Below are positions 1 to 6,534 of a stretch of 9,250 nt of DNA, piece by piece. Both the position numbers and the translations under genes were made by a program. The stretch is from contig DCGA01000033.1 of assembly GCA_002314465.1 (NCBI GenBank), positions 24,285 to 33,534 of the forward strand. The letters are read 5' to 3'. The stretch comes from a bacterium UBA1790 (GTDB lineage: Bacteria; Bacteroidota; Bacteroidia; Bacteroidales; Muribaculaceae). The notes beneath the pieces were generated by a model. It saw nothing but the letters and a program-made list of their open reading frames with translations. It did not search any database and was not told the origin of the DNA. Numbering within the stretch: position 1 is the first letter of the stretch; each line of letters starts with the position of its first letter.

Positions 1-1
1 A

Positions 2-1222
2 CTGTGGTTTGACACCCGCGTTCAGGCCGACTGCGGTTTCTTCTTCGGCGGCCCCGACTTCACAAAGGATGAGAAAATCGACGGCAAGCTCAACGGTGAC
101 CACATCGGTAACGGTGCTACACTGCGTCGTACACGTTTCGCTGTAAAGGCTCAGCTCGGTAATAACTGGTATGGTGAGATTGACTGCGACTTCACTCGCG
201 GTACATTCGAGCTCAAGGACGCGATCCTCGGCTTCACAGGTGTTAAGGGTCTTGAAATCAAGGTCGGTAACTTCAAGGAGAACTTCTCAATGAACCGTAA
301 CAGTACTTCACGTTACCTCATGTTCATGGAGCGTCCTATGGCTACTTACCTGGCTCCTTCACGTCACCTTGGTATCAACGCTACTTATGAGAACCCCTAT
401 GTATGGGCTGCTGCTGGTGTATTTGGTCCCGAAGTTGAGGGCTCAGACATCCAGACACTCTCAGAGGATGCTAACAAGGCAGGTCAGAACGAAGGTCTGT
501 CTTACACTGGTAAGCTTGTTCTCCGTCCCTTCGGTGGCAAGGGTGACTTCATGCTGCACTTAGGTGGTGCTGTTACTTACCGCATGCCCAAGACTTCGGC
601 TGAAGAAGGTTACCGCTGTGTACGTTACAGCTCTCGTAACTCAACAAGTATCAACCGCAAGAAATATGTTGACACCGACGTAATCAATGGCGTTGACCAC
701 GAACTCGGTTGGACTGCCGAGCTCGCAGGTCTGTACAAGGGTCTCCGTTTCGAGACTGCTTACATCGCTCGTGGTGCTTACCTCGATCGCGCTGTAAACG
801 ACAAGGACACTCAGTGGTTCAGTGGTTGGTATGCTGAGGCTTCTTACCTGCTCTTCGGCGGTAAGCAGAACTATGACGCTGGTGGCGCTAAGTTCACCCG
901 CATCGATCCGGGTAAAAAGTGGGGCGACCTCGAACTCGCACTTCGCTACCAGACTATCGACCTGAACTCTAAGGACTACTACGGTGGTGCATCAGGCATG
1001 TGGCAGGTAGGTCTTAACTTCTATCCTTGCCGCAACGTGAAGCTCGTTGCTAACTACGGCTATGTAGACAACGACCGTTATGCTAACGGTAAGGGCAAGC
1101 TCAACGTAGGTTACGATGCAGCTGGCAACCCCACCAAGGACTTCAGAAAGGTTGTTGACGCTAAGGGTAAGTCAGGTGTTGACTACCACCAGGTTACTTT
1201 CCGTGCACAGGTTGCTTTCTAA
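2..1222 (+). CDS. Phosphate-selective porin O/P-like outer-membrane beta-barrel, 5' end missing
   Basis: This gene runs in from the left edge: its frame is open from base 2, so about 407 C-terminal residues are visible and the start and signal peptide lie outside the window. The best family marker is the stretch at about 240-370, where IKVGNFKENFS is followed by SRYLMFMERP and LAPSRHLGI. This matches the conserved block of the Porin_O_P family (Pseudomonas OprP/OprO). Upstream, YGEIDCDFTRG and FELKDAILG also fit. The protein ends in a run of alternating strands with a terminal Phe (QVAF), as expected for recognition by the barrel assembly machinery. It should be an outer-membrane channel for anions. 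Selectivity for phosphate cannot be inferred, because Bacteroidota members are often labelled by homology only. Codon choice is strongly biased (GGT, CGT, AAG, AAC), suggesting high expression. No terminator separates it from the lipoprotein gene 44 bases on. Confidence 0.9.
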   Translation: MWFDTRVQADCGFFFGGPDFTKDEKIDGKLNGDHIGNGATLRRTRFAVKAQLGNNWYGEIDCDFTRGTFELKDAILGFTGVKGLEIKVGNFKENFSMNRNSTSRYLMFMERPMATYLAPSRHLGINATYENPYVWAAAGVFGPEVEGSDIQTLSEDANKAGQNEGLSYTGKLVLRPFGGKGDFMLHLGGAVTYRMPKTSAEEGYRCVRYSSRNSTSINRKKYVDTDVINGVDHELGWTAELAGLYKGLRFETAYIARGAYLDRAVNDKDTQWFSGWYAEASYLLFGGKQNYDAGGAKFTRIDPGKKWGDLELALRYQTIDLNSKDYYGGASGMWQVGLNFYPCRNVKLVANYGYVDNDRYANGKGKLNVGYDAAGNPTKDFRKVVDAKGKSGVDYHQVTFRAQVAF

Positions 1223-1266
1223 TCCCATCAACAGTTAATCACTTAAATAGCTAAAATTCATAGATT

Positions 1267-2070
1267 ATGAAAAAGATATTATCAATTGCGCTTCTCGCAT
1301 GCGCACTCGCATTCAATTCATGTGTAGAGGATGCACCTTATCCCTATGCAACAATATCTACAGTAACCAACACTGTTGCTTATTCACAGGCCGACGAGGT
1401 AACTGTTGAGGCTACAGTATCGGCACTCGTTGAGGTAACAGAGGCTACTCTGTACTATGCAACCGATGGCAAGACTTTCAAGTCTGTTCCCATGACTAAG
1501 TCGGGCAAGAGCTATACAGGTGTTATCCCCGGCCAGCCCAAGGACACTGAGGTTACTTATTATGTAACTGTTGTAACCGAGGCAGGTAAGGAAACTAAGA
1601 GCTCAACACAAAGCTACGTTGTAGGTAAGGCTCCCGTTGACTATACTGGTCTCCAGCTCAACGAGATTAACGGTAACGACAAGTTCATCGAGCTGTACAA
1701 TGCCGGTGACCACGATATCTATATGGGTGGCGTTGTTATTCAAAAGGACGGTAGCGCAAAATGGAGCGGTATTGAGAAGAACCTCAAGAAGGGTGAATAC
1801 CTGCTGCTCTATAGCACCGACGTTCAAGCATCACACGACACTCATCCCACTGACCAGTTCTTTGACGGCGGTCTGTCAGCTAAGAAGGCTGTTTGCGTCA
1901 CTCTGGTTAAGCCCGACGGCTCTGTAATCGAAGAGTTCAACCTCGCTACTTGCGTTAAGACTGCTCCCGCTTCTTACAGCAAGACTGCTGGCAAGTGGTA
2001 CCACGACAAGGCAACTCCCGGTACAAAGAACAACGACGACACTTCTGATCCCGTTGAAGGTCTGAAATAA
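1267..2070 (+). CDS. Lipoprotein with lamin-tail domain
   Basis: This 267-residue protein starts with a short lipoprotein signal (MKKILSIALLACALAFNSC) with the likely lipidated residue at Cys19. The lipobox (F-N-S-C) is loose, as is common in Bacteroidota. The acidic pair directly after it (C-V-E-D) resembles the lipoprotein export signal that sends lipoproteins to the cell surface in this phylum, so a surface location is plausible. Residues about 28-120 look like an immunoglobulin or fibronectin type III-like beta domain (EATLYYATDGKTF, TYYVTVVTEAG). Residues about 128-256 are a lamin-tail domain: LQLNEINGNDKFIELYN opens it and KWYHDKATPGTKN is the typical ending. Bacterial lamin-tail domains are beta-sandwich modules found in surface proteins and nucleases. 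No catalytic domain is present here, so a binding or scaffolding role is likely. It sits between the porin and a gene 24 bases downstream, probably in one transcript. Confidence 0.85.
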   Translation: MKKILSIALLACALAFNSCVEDAPYPYATISTVTNTVAYSQADEVTVEATVSALVEVTEATLYYATDGKTFKSVPMTKSGKSYTGVIPGQPKDTEVTYYVTVVTEAGKETKSSTQSYVVGKAPVDYTGLQLNEINGNDKFIELYNAGDHDIYMGGVVIQKDGSAKWSGIEKNLKKGEYLLLYSTDVQASHDTHPTDQFFDGGLSAKKAVCVTLVKPDGSVIEEFNLATCVKTAPASYSKTAGKWYHDKATPGTKNNDDTSDPVEGLK

Positions 2071-2094
2071 TAACCCAAAAATAACTATAGTAAA

Positions 2095-2736
2095 ATGGCA
2101 AAAGAAGAAATGAAGATTGGCGAGATCTCTAAGCCTCGCTTTGAATTCCGTAGTTTCGGTCAGTGCTTCTGCGACGCTCACAAGCGCATGGCACGTCTGT
2201 CAGTTCCTGTTCCCGAGAAGGTTTGGGAGCGTGAGAGCGATGAGATTTATATAATCTCTAACAAGAACGACATCAACAACACCAAGATTCGTGACGGTAA
2301 GATGGATATCAAGACCTACGTTCAGACTGTTGACGGCCTTGAGCAGTGGAATCCCCTCATGAAGGGTACATTCCCCATCAGCAAGGAAGTTCTCGAGAAG
2401 GAAGTGTTCCCCGCTTTCATGGTAGAGATGCCCGCCCTCGACAAGGACGAGTACACTTACGATGAGTTCATCGCTATGGTTAAGGCTAATCCCGACCTAG
2501 CAGCTGTGCGCGTTCACAAGCAGCGCTTCGGCTACATGGTTAACGACACTATCTGCGAGGTAGGCAACGTGCTTATCAACGGCGCTAAGGTTGTTACCAT
2601 CAACTCAGAGTCAACCGAAATCGAAGACATCAAGAAGACTATCGCCGACGTAGGTCTCGAGGGCGTTGAGAACATCAACTACCTGCAGGCTATCAAGCGT
2701 GTCATCGGCATGTCTGACAAAACTCTTGCTAACTAA
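2095..2736 (+). CDS. Unassigned 213-residue soluble protein, possibly CYTH/triphosphate-tunnel-like
   Basis: I cannot name this protein with certainty. It has no signal peptide or membrane segment, so it should be cytoplasmic. Its layout suggests a divergent CYTH (triphosphate tunnel) fold. A first strand has an E-x-R pattern (RFEFRSFG, residues 15-22). Charged alternating strands follow around 50-75 (DEIYIIS, then NTKIRDGKMDIKT). An acidic helical insertion spans about 95-135. A second half has basic and acidic strands (VRVHKQRFGYMV, ICEVGNVLI, VVTINSES) and closes with a helix and a NINYLQAIKRVIG ending like those of CYTH proteins. The classical ExExK motif is missing. The gene lies 80 bases upstream of a clear CYTH gene, which supports but does not prove a link. 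Start ATG 2095 lies 24 bases after the lipoprotein stop; an in-frame ATG at 2110 is the alternative. Cysteines occur at residues 24, 26 and 154. Confidence 0.7.
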   Translation: MAKEEMKIGEISKPRFEFRSFGQCFCDAHKRMARLSVPVPEKVWERESDEIYIISNKNDINNTKIRDGKMDIKTYVQTVDGLEQWNPLMKGTFPISKEVLEKEVFPAFMVEMPALDKDEYTYDEFIAMVKANPDLAAVRVHKQRFGYMVNDTICEVGNVLINGAKVVTINSESTEIEDIKKTIADVGLEGVENINYLQAIKRVIGMSDKTLAN

Positions 2737-2758
2737 CATTACTGTTTAATCTATAGTC

Positions 2759-2793
2759 GCGGGAAGCGTGCGCACCCCCGTTACGCTTCCCGC
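2759..2793 (+). terminator. Strong intergenic hairpin, weak terminator or attenuator
   Basis: An 11-base perfect inverted repeat (GCGGGAAGCGT at 2759-2769 and its complement at 2783-2793) encloses a 13-base loop. It lies between the 213-residue gene and the CYTH gene. The stem is GC-rich enough to be stable, but only ACTTTGTAT follows, not a proper T tract. It is therefore best read as a partial terminator, an attenuator, or a stabiliser of the upstream mRNA end. Confidence 0.6.
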
Positions 2794-2816
2794 ACTTTGT
2801 ATAAAAAATCAATAAA

Positions 2817-3293
2817 ATGGCACAGGAAATCGAAAGAAAGTTTCTCGTAAAGGGCGACTTCAAGGCCGAGGCTTTCAAGGAAACACGCATTACCCAGGGT
2901 TATCTTAGCTCAGTACCCGAGCGCACAGTTCGCGTACGCGTTAAGGGCGACAAGGGTTTCATCACCATCAAGGGCATTGGCAACGCCAGCGGCGCTGCAC
3001 GCTTCGAGTGGGAGAAGGAAATCCCCGTTGAGGAAGTACGTTCACTTCTCGAACTCGCCGAGCCTGGTGTTATCGACAAGACCCGTTATCTGGTAAAGGC
3101 TGCCGACGGTGTTCACACCTTTGAGGTTGATGAATTCTACGGTGACAACGAAGGCCTTACTGTAGCCGAGGTTGAGCTCGCCGATGAGAACGAGGCATTT
3201 GACAAGCCCGCATGGCTGGGCGAGGAAGTTACTGGCGACCCCAAGTACTTCAACTCAATGCTCATGAAGAATCCCTACAAGAACTGGAAATAA
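2817..3293 (+). CDS. CYTH-domain protein (triphosphate tunnel metalloenzyme, probable inorganic triphosphatase)
   Basis: This 158-residue cytoplasmic protein is a single CYTH domain of the size usual for short bacterial members. It begins with the diagnostic ExExK motif (Glu4, Glu6, Lys8 in EIERKFLV). The remaining tunnel residues are visible in order: Arg39 and Arg41 in TVRVRVKG, Lys52 in TIKG, Glu64 and Glu66 in FEWEKEIP, Lys88 and Arg90 in IDKTRYLV, Glu103 and Asp105 in FEVDEF, and Glu118 and Glu120 in AEVEL. The ending VTGDPKYFNSMLM is the typical closing helix. Characterised short bacterial members hydrolyse inorganic tripolyphosphate with a divalent metal. The class IV adenylate cyclases and thiamine triphosphatases share the fold, so the substrate here remains open. 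All key charged residues are present, so activity is expected. The gene follows a strong hairpin and precedes the transporter gene by 56 bases. Confidence 0.92.
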   Translation: MAQEIERKFLVKGDFKAEAFKETRITQGYLSSVPERTVRVRVKGDKGFITIKGIGNASGAARFEWEKEIPVEEVRSLLELAEPGVIDKTRYLVKAADGVHTFEVDEFYGDNEGLTVAEVELADENEAFDKPAWLGEEVTGDPKYFNSMLMKNPYKNWK

Positions 3294-3300
3294 TCGCTCA

Positions 3301-3320
3301 TTAAGAACAATTATTCTTAA
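3301..3320 (+). other. AT-rich inverted repeat in the CYTH-transporter gap
   Basis: TTAAGAA and its complement TTCTTAA flank a 6-base loop in the 56-base gap ahead of the transporter start. The 7-pair stem is AT-rich and weak and no T tract follows, so it is not a terminator. It could be an mRNA processing site or a protein-binding site, or it could be chance in an AT-rich spacer. Confidence 0.3.
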
Positions 3321-3349
3321 ACCATAATAATAAATCAGCACAAAATACA

Positions 3350-4981
3350 ATGGCAACCGACAACGACGCTATCAAGACTGCAGCTCCCGAGGTATTTGAT
3401 CCGCTCGATATGAATAACTATCGTGCCGAGAAGCTGCCTAAAATGGAAAAATCATCTTTTGAGAAATGGCTTGCGAGGCTTGGCGGCCCGTTGGCAATCT
3501 TGGCTTTTGTGCTGATTTATTTTCTTCCTATAGGCTTCATCGACAACCTGGACTTCGCTACTCTGGGCGAGTCGGCACTGAAGCGCCTTAAGGAACTCGG
3601 CGACGGAGGCGAGGGTGCATTCATCACCGCCAACCACGCCATGCTCGGTATCTTTGCCGCAGGTATCATCCTGTGGATTACCGAGGCTATCCCCAACTAC
3701 ATCACATCGCTCATCATCATCGCAGCGGTTGTGGTACTCGAGGTAACAAGCCAAAAGACAGCGTTGGCCCAGTTGGGTCACAACGTGATGTGGCTTAACA
3801 TCCTGTCGTTTGTTCTCGCCAGCATGCTGGTAAAGACACGCTTTGCTAAACGCCTGGCGCTGGGCTTTGTAATCAAGTTTGGTAAGTCGGCCAAAGGCGT
3901 ACTTTGGAGTTTCCTCATCATCAACATCATTCTCTCGCTCTTTATCAGCGCCACCACTGTCAAGGCCACCATCATGCTCCCCATCTTCATGGTAGTGTGT
4001 GCAATCTATGGTGCTTCTAAGGGCAACCGTAACAACTTCGGGCGCAACCTTGTGCTCCAAAACCTCTTCCAGGTGAACCTTGGCGCAAGCTCGTTCCTCA
4101 CAGGTTCGGGTGCCAATCTGCTCGCTATCTCCCTTATTGTGGGCGCTACCGGCGCTTACACCAACATGAGCTTCGGCTATGCCGACTGGCTTATGGCAAT
4201 CACTCCCGTGAGTCTTCTCATCCTTGTAATAGGTGTGCTCATGGGTATGTATGTGTTCTTCCCCATGAAGAAAGAAGAACAGGCTCCCCAAATCGAAGGT
4301 GGTCTTGACCGTCTGAAAGAAGAACTCACCGCCCTGGGCAAAATGAGTTTTGAGGAGTGGAAGGCTGTATCAATCTTCGTGCTCGTACTCTTCCTGTGGG
4401 TTACCAAGGGCACATTCCATAACATCGACGAAACCATCGTTGCCCTCATCGGCGCTATCCTTGCACTGCTGCCTACCATAGGCGTGGTGAAGTGGAACGA
4501 TGTAGATATACCCTGGCACCTCATGCTCTTCTCGGCCGGTGCCTACACACTGGGCAGTGGCTTGAGTGCCACCGACCTCCCCAACACCATGGTTAATGCC
4601 GCACTCGACGGCATGGGCTTCGGTACCGACACCCCCTACTGGGTGCTCTACCTGCTCTTTACCGGCATCATGATGTTCTCGGCACTGGTGTTCCAGAGCA
4701 AGAACGTGCGTGTAATGGTATTCATTCCCATCGCTCTGGGCGTTGAGCAGCGCTATAACCTGCCGCCCATGTCTATTGCATTGCCCATGTGTATGCTCAT
4801 TGAGCACGTTTATGTGCTTCCGTTCAACAGCAAGCCCGCAGCACTGCTTTATAACACCAACCACTACAGCATGGTCGACTCTTTCAAGTTCGGTTTCACC
4901 ATGATGCTCATTTCATGGGCACTCGTTATTCTGTGGGGTGCTACCGGCCTGTGCTGGCAGGGCATTACTCCCGGTTTCTAA
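3350..4981 (+). CDS. Divergent DASS/SLC13-family anion transporter
   Basis: This 543-residue inner-membrane protein has a hydrophilic N-terminal stretch of about 45 residues followed by roughly a dozen hydrophobic segments. Family marks are the two LPI/IPI hairpin motifs (ATIMLPI at 206-212 and VMVFIPI at 455-461), the SGANLLA loop (253-259), the cytoplasmic LTALGKMSFEEWKA linker before the second repeat, and the pseudo-twofold layout of the Na_sulph_symp family. Members move dicarboxylates, citrate or sulfate, usually with sodium. The two Ser-Asn-Thr motifs that bind sodium and carboxylate in the characterised VcINDY are not conserved. They read A-T-T-V-K (201-205) and S-K-N-V-R (450-454), placing one basic residue at the same site in each repeat. 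Substrate and coupling ion should therefore not be assumed. The gene is tightly followed (13 bases) by the 488-residue gene, suggesting co-expression and perhaps joint function. Confidence 0.85.
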   Translation: MATDNDAIKTAAPEVFDPLDMNNYRAEKLPKMEKSSFEKWLARLGGPLAILAFVLIYFLPIGFIDNLDFATLGESALKRLKELGDGGEGAFITANHAMLGIFAAGIILWITEAIPNYITSLIIIAAVVVLEVTSQKTALAQLGHNVMWLNILSFVLASMLVKTRFAKRLALGFVIKFGKSAKGVLWSFLIINIILSLFISATTVKATIMLPIFMVVCAIYGASKGNRNNFGRNLVLQNLFQVNLGASSFLTGSGANLLAISLIVGATGAYTNMSFGYADWLMAITPVSLLILVIGVLMGMYVFFPMKKEEQAPQIEGGLDRLKEELTALGKMSFEEWKAVSIFVLVLFLWVTKGTFHNIDETIVALIGAILALLPTIGVVKWNDVDIPWHLMLFSAGAYTLGSGLSATDLPNTMVNAALDGMGFGTDTPYWVLYLLFTGIMMFSALVFQSKNVRVMVFIPIALGVEQRYNLPPMSIALPMCMLIEHVYVLPFNSKPAALLYNTNHYSMVDSFKFGFTMMLISWALVILWGATGLCWQGITPGF

Positions 4982-4994
4982 TTTAGTATAAGAA

Positions 4995-6461
4995 ATGATT
5001 GAGGTAGATACAAGGATTCACGACAAACACTCGATTGAGTTCAAGACGAGTTTTGTTACACGCAGGAAGCTCAAGGAGAACGACTTCTCGGCTTTCATGT
5101 GGTTCTTTGTGCCCTATAGCCTCGACATCAACAAGGAGACTTATCCCAAGAGCCAGTTCTACCAGGACATCAAGTCTAACATCAGGCTCATCACACCCAA
5201 GTTCCTGATGCGAGATATCGTTACTGGCGATGGGATTCCTTTCCAAAGGCTCACCAATGCATTCTCGAGCCTTGCATCGGCGCCCACACGCACTGCCAAA
5301 CGCGAGTATGAGTACCAGATAAAGATGTTTGCAGCCATCACCCATAGCGCTGCACGCGATGCCGCCAACTATATCATGTCGGGCAAGCACAACGATGCCG
5401 ATATCGAGGAACTGTGTACCGGTTTTGCCAACGAGTTTACTGCAGTACTGAATGAATACCGCGAGGCGCGCAGCATTATCAACCAGCCCACCATCACCGA
5501 TGAGATGATGAGTTGCTATCGCTATGGCGACGAGTACATGAGTAACATGCTCATGTATTACGGCACATCGTTGCTCGACTTCCTGCTCAAGCGCACGGGC
5601 GGCAACGTGGCTAAAGCCGTGAAACTGATGCAGCAATGCATTGCCACCGAGAAGGCCTACCGCGAGTCGCGCAAGTATGCCAACATCAAGGTTGACGACC
5701 CCAACGGCGACCGTGACGTGGTGTACCGCCATCGTGTGCTCAAGAAATATGTCGACAGCGACCTCTTCCTCAATGTCCCCAAGAAAAAAGACGGCAAACT
5801 CGTGGAGCAGCTCTATCTGGGCATTGCTGCCGGACTTGCAATGATGTTTGCCACAGTGGTTAGCTTCACATTCCAGCAAAAGTTCGGAAACTTCACTCTC
5901 CCGTTCTTCATCGTGCTTGTAATCAGTTACATGATTAAAGACCGCATCAAGGAGTTGTCGCGTTACTACTTTGCCCATCGCATAGGCAGCAAGTTCTTTG
6001 ACAACAAGGCGGAGATTCTCATCAAGGACGAGAAGATAGGCACCATCAAGGAGGGTATGGACTTTATCTCAAGCAAGAAACTGCCTGCCGACGTGAAGCG
6101 CGTGAGGTATACTAACCGACTGATGAAGGCCGAAAACCGCGTGAGCGACGAAAAGATATTGCTTTATCGCATGTCGGTGCACATCGACAGGGAGAAACTA
6201 AACGGCATGACACCCTACGAAACCGTGGGTATCAACGATATTATACGCTTCAATGTGGATACCATGCTCAAGAAGATGGACAACCCGCAGGAAGAGCGCC
6301 AGGTGATGAATGACGACGGCACCGTGAGCACTGTGATGTGTGACAAACTGTATTATGTCAATATCGTGCTTCAGTTCTCATTCGATGACATCACATCCTT
6401 GCGCCGTTATCGCGTGGCTATAAAGCGCGACGGCATAGAATCAATTACCGAAGTTAAGTAA
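4995..6461 (+). CDS. Unknown 488-residue protein with two central membrane segments
   Basis: I do not recognise a named domain. The N-terminal 270 residues are soluble and mostly helical. They open with a strand-rich part (SIEFKTSFVTRRKLKEND, then FFVPYSLDIN) and are rich in charged residues and Met. Two adjacent hydrophobic segments follow (about 273-293 and 299-315, with a short loop QQKFGNFT), forming a membrane hairpin. After a basic stretch (KDRIKELSRYYFAHRIGSKFF), the C-terminal 150 residues again look soluble and mixed alpha/beta, ending in a YYVNIVLQFSFDD strand block. With no signal peptide and an even number of membrane passes, both soluble parts probably face the cytoplasm. The start lies 13 bases after the transporter stop, and this is the last gene before the terminator. 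It may be a regulatory or accessory partner of the transporter or of the CYTH protein, but this rests on position only. Confidence 0.85.
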   Translation: MIEVDTRIHDKHSIEFKTSFVTRRKLKENDFSAFMWFFVPYSLDINKETYPKSQFYQDIKSNIRLITPKFLMRDIVTGDGIPFQRLTNAFSSLASAPTRTAKREYEYQIKMFAAITHSAARDAANYIMSGKHNDADIEELCTGFANEFTAVLNEYREARSIINQPTITDEMMSCYRYGDEYMSNMLMYYGTSLLDFLLKRTGGNVAKAVKLMQQCIATEKAYRESRKYANIKVDDPNGDRDVVYRHRVLKKYVDSDLFLNVPKKKDGKLVEQLYLGIAAGLAMMFATVVSFTFQQKFGNFTLPFFIVLVISYMIKDRIKELSRYYFAHRIGSKFFDNKAEILIKDEKIGTIKEGMDFISSKKLPADVKRVRYTNRLMKAENRVSDEKILLYRMSVHIDREKLNGMTPYETVGINDIIRFNVDTMLKKMDNPQEERQVMNDDGTVSTVMCDKLYYVNIVLQFSFDDITSLRRYRVAIKRDGIESITEVK

Positions 6462-6490
6462 TTTATATATTTTGATGTTAGTAAATTCGG

Positions 6491-6520
6491 GCCCGCCGTG
6501 ATGGCGGGCTTTACTTTTAT
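6491..6520 (+). terminator. Intrinsic terminator of the left block
   Basis: A 7-pair all-GC stem (GCCCGCC at 6491-6497, GGCGGGC at 6503-6509) with a 5-base loop GTGAT is followed by TTTACTTTTAT. It begins 30 bases after the stop of the 488-residue gene and ends the plus-strand operon. The opposite strand has no T tract after the stem, so the convergent regulator gene is probably served poorly by it. Confidence 0.88.
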
Positions 6521-6534
6521 AGTGATATGTCCGT

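Noticed and set aside
1223..1266. Promoter or terminator between the porin and lipoprotein genes
   Set aside because: The 44 bases are AT-rich but have neither an inverted repeat nor a TTTG/TAnnTTTG pair.
3452..4291. Open frame of 279 codons on the minus strand opposite the transporter gene
   Set aside because: The translation is His, Asp and Cys rich with no domain pattern, while the plus strand encodes a clear multi-pass transporter.
4983..5978. Long open frame of 331 codons on the minus strand opposite the 488-residue gene
   Set aside because: It lies wholly opposite a better supported gene that is coupled to the transporter. Its translation is rich in His, Val and Glu, as expected from the antisense of biased codons, and shows no recognisable domain.
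6491..6509. Bidirectional terminator serving the LysR-family gene as well
   Set aside because: On the minus strand the stem is followed by CCGAATTTAC, with no T tract, so I assign it to the plus strand only.
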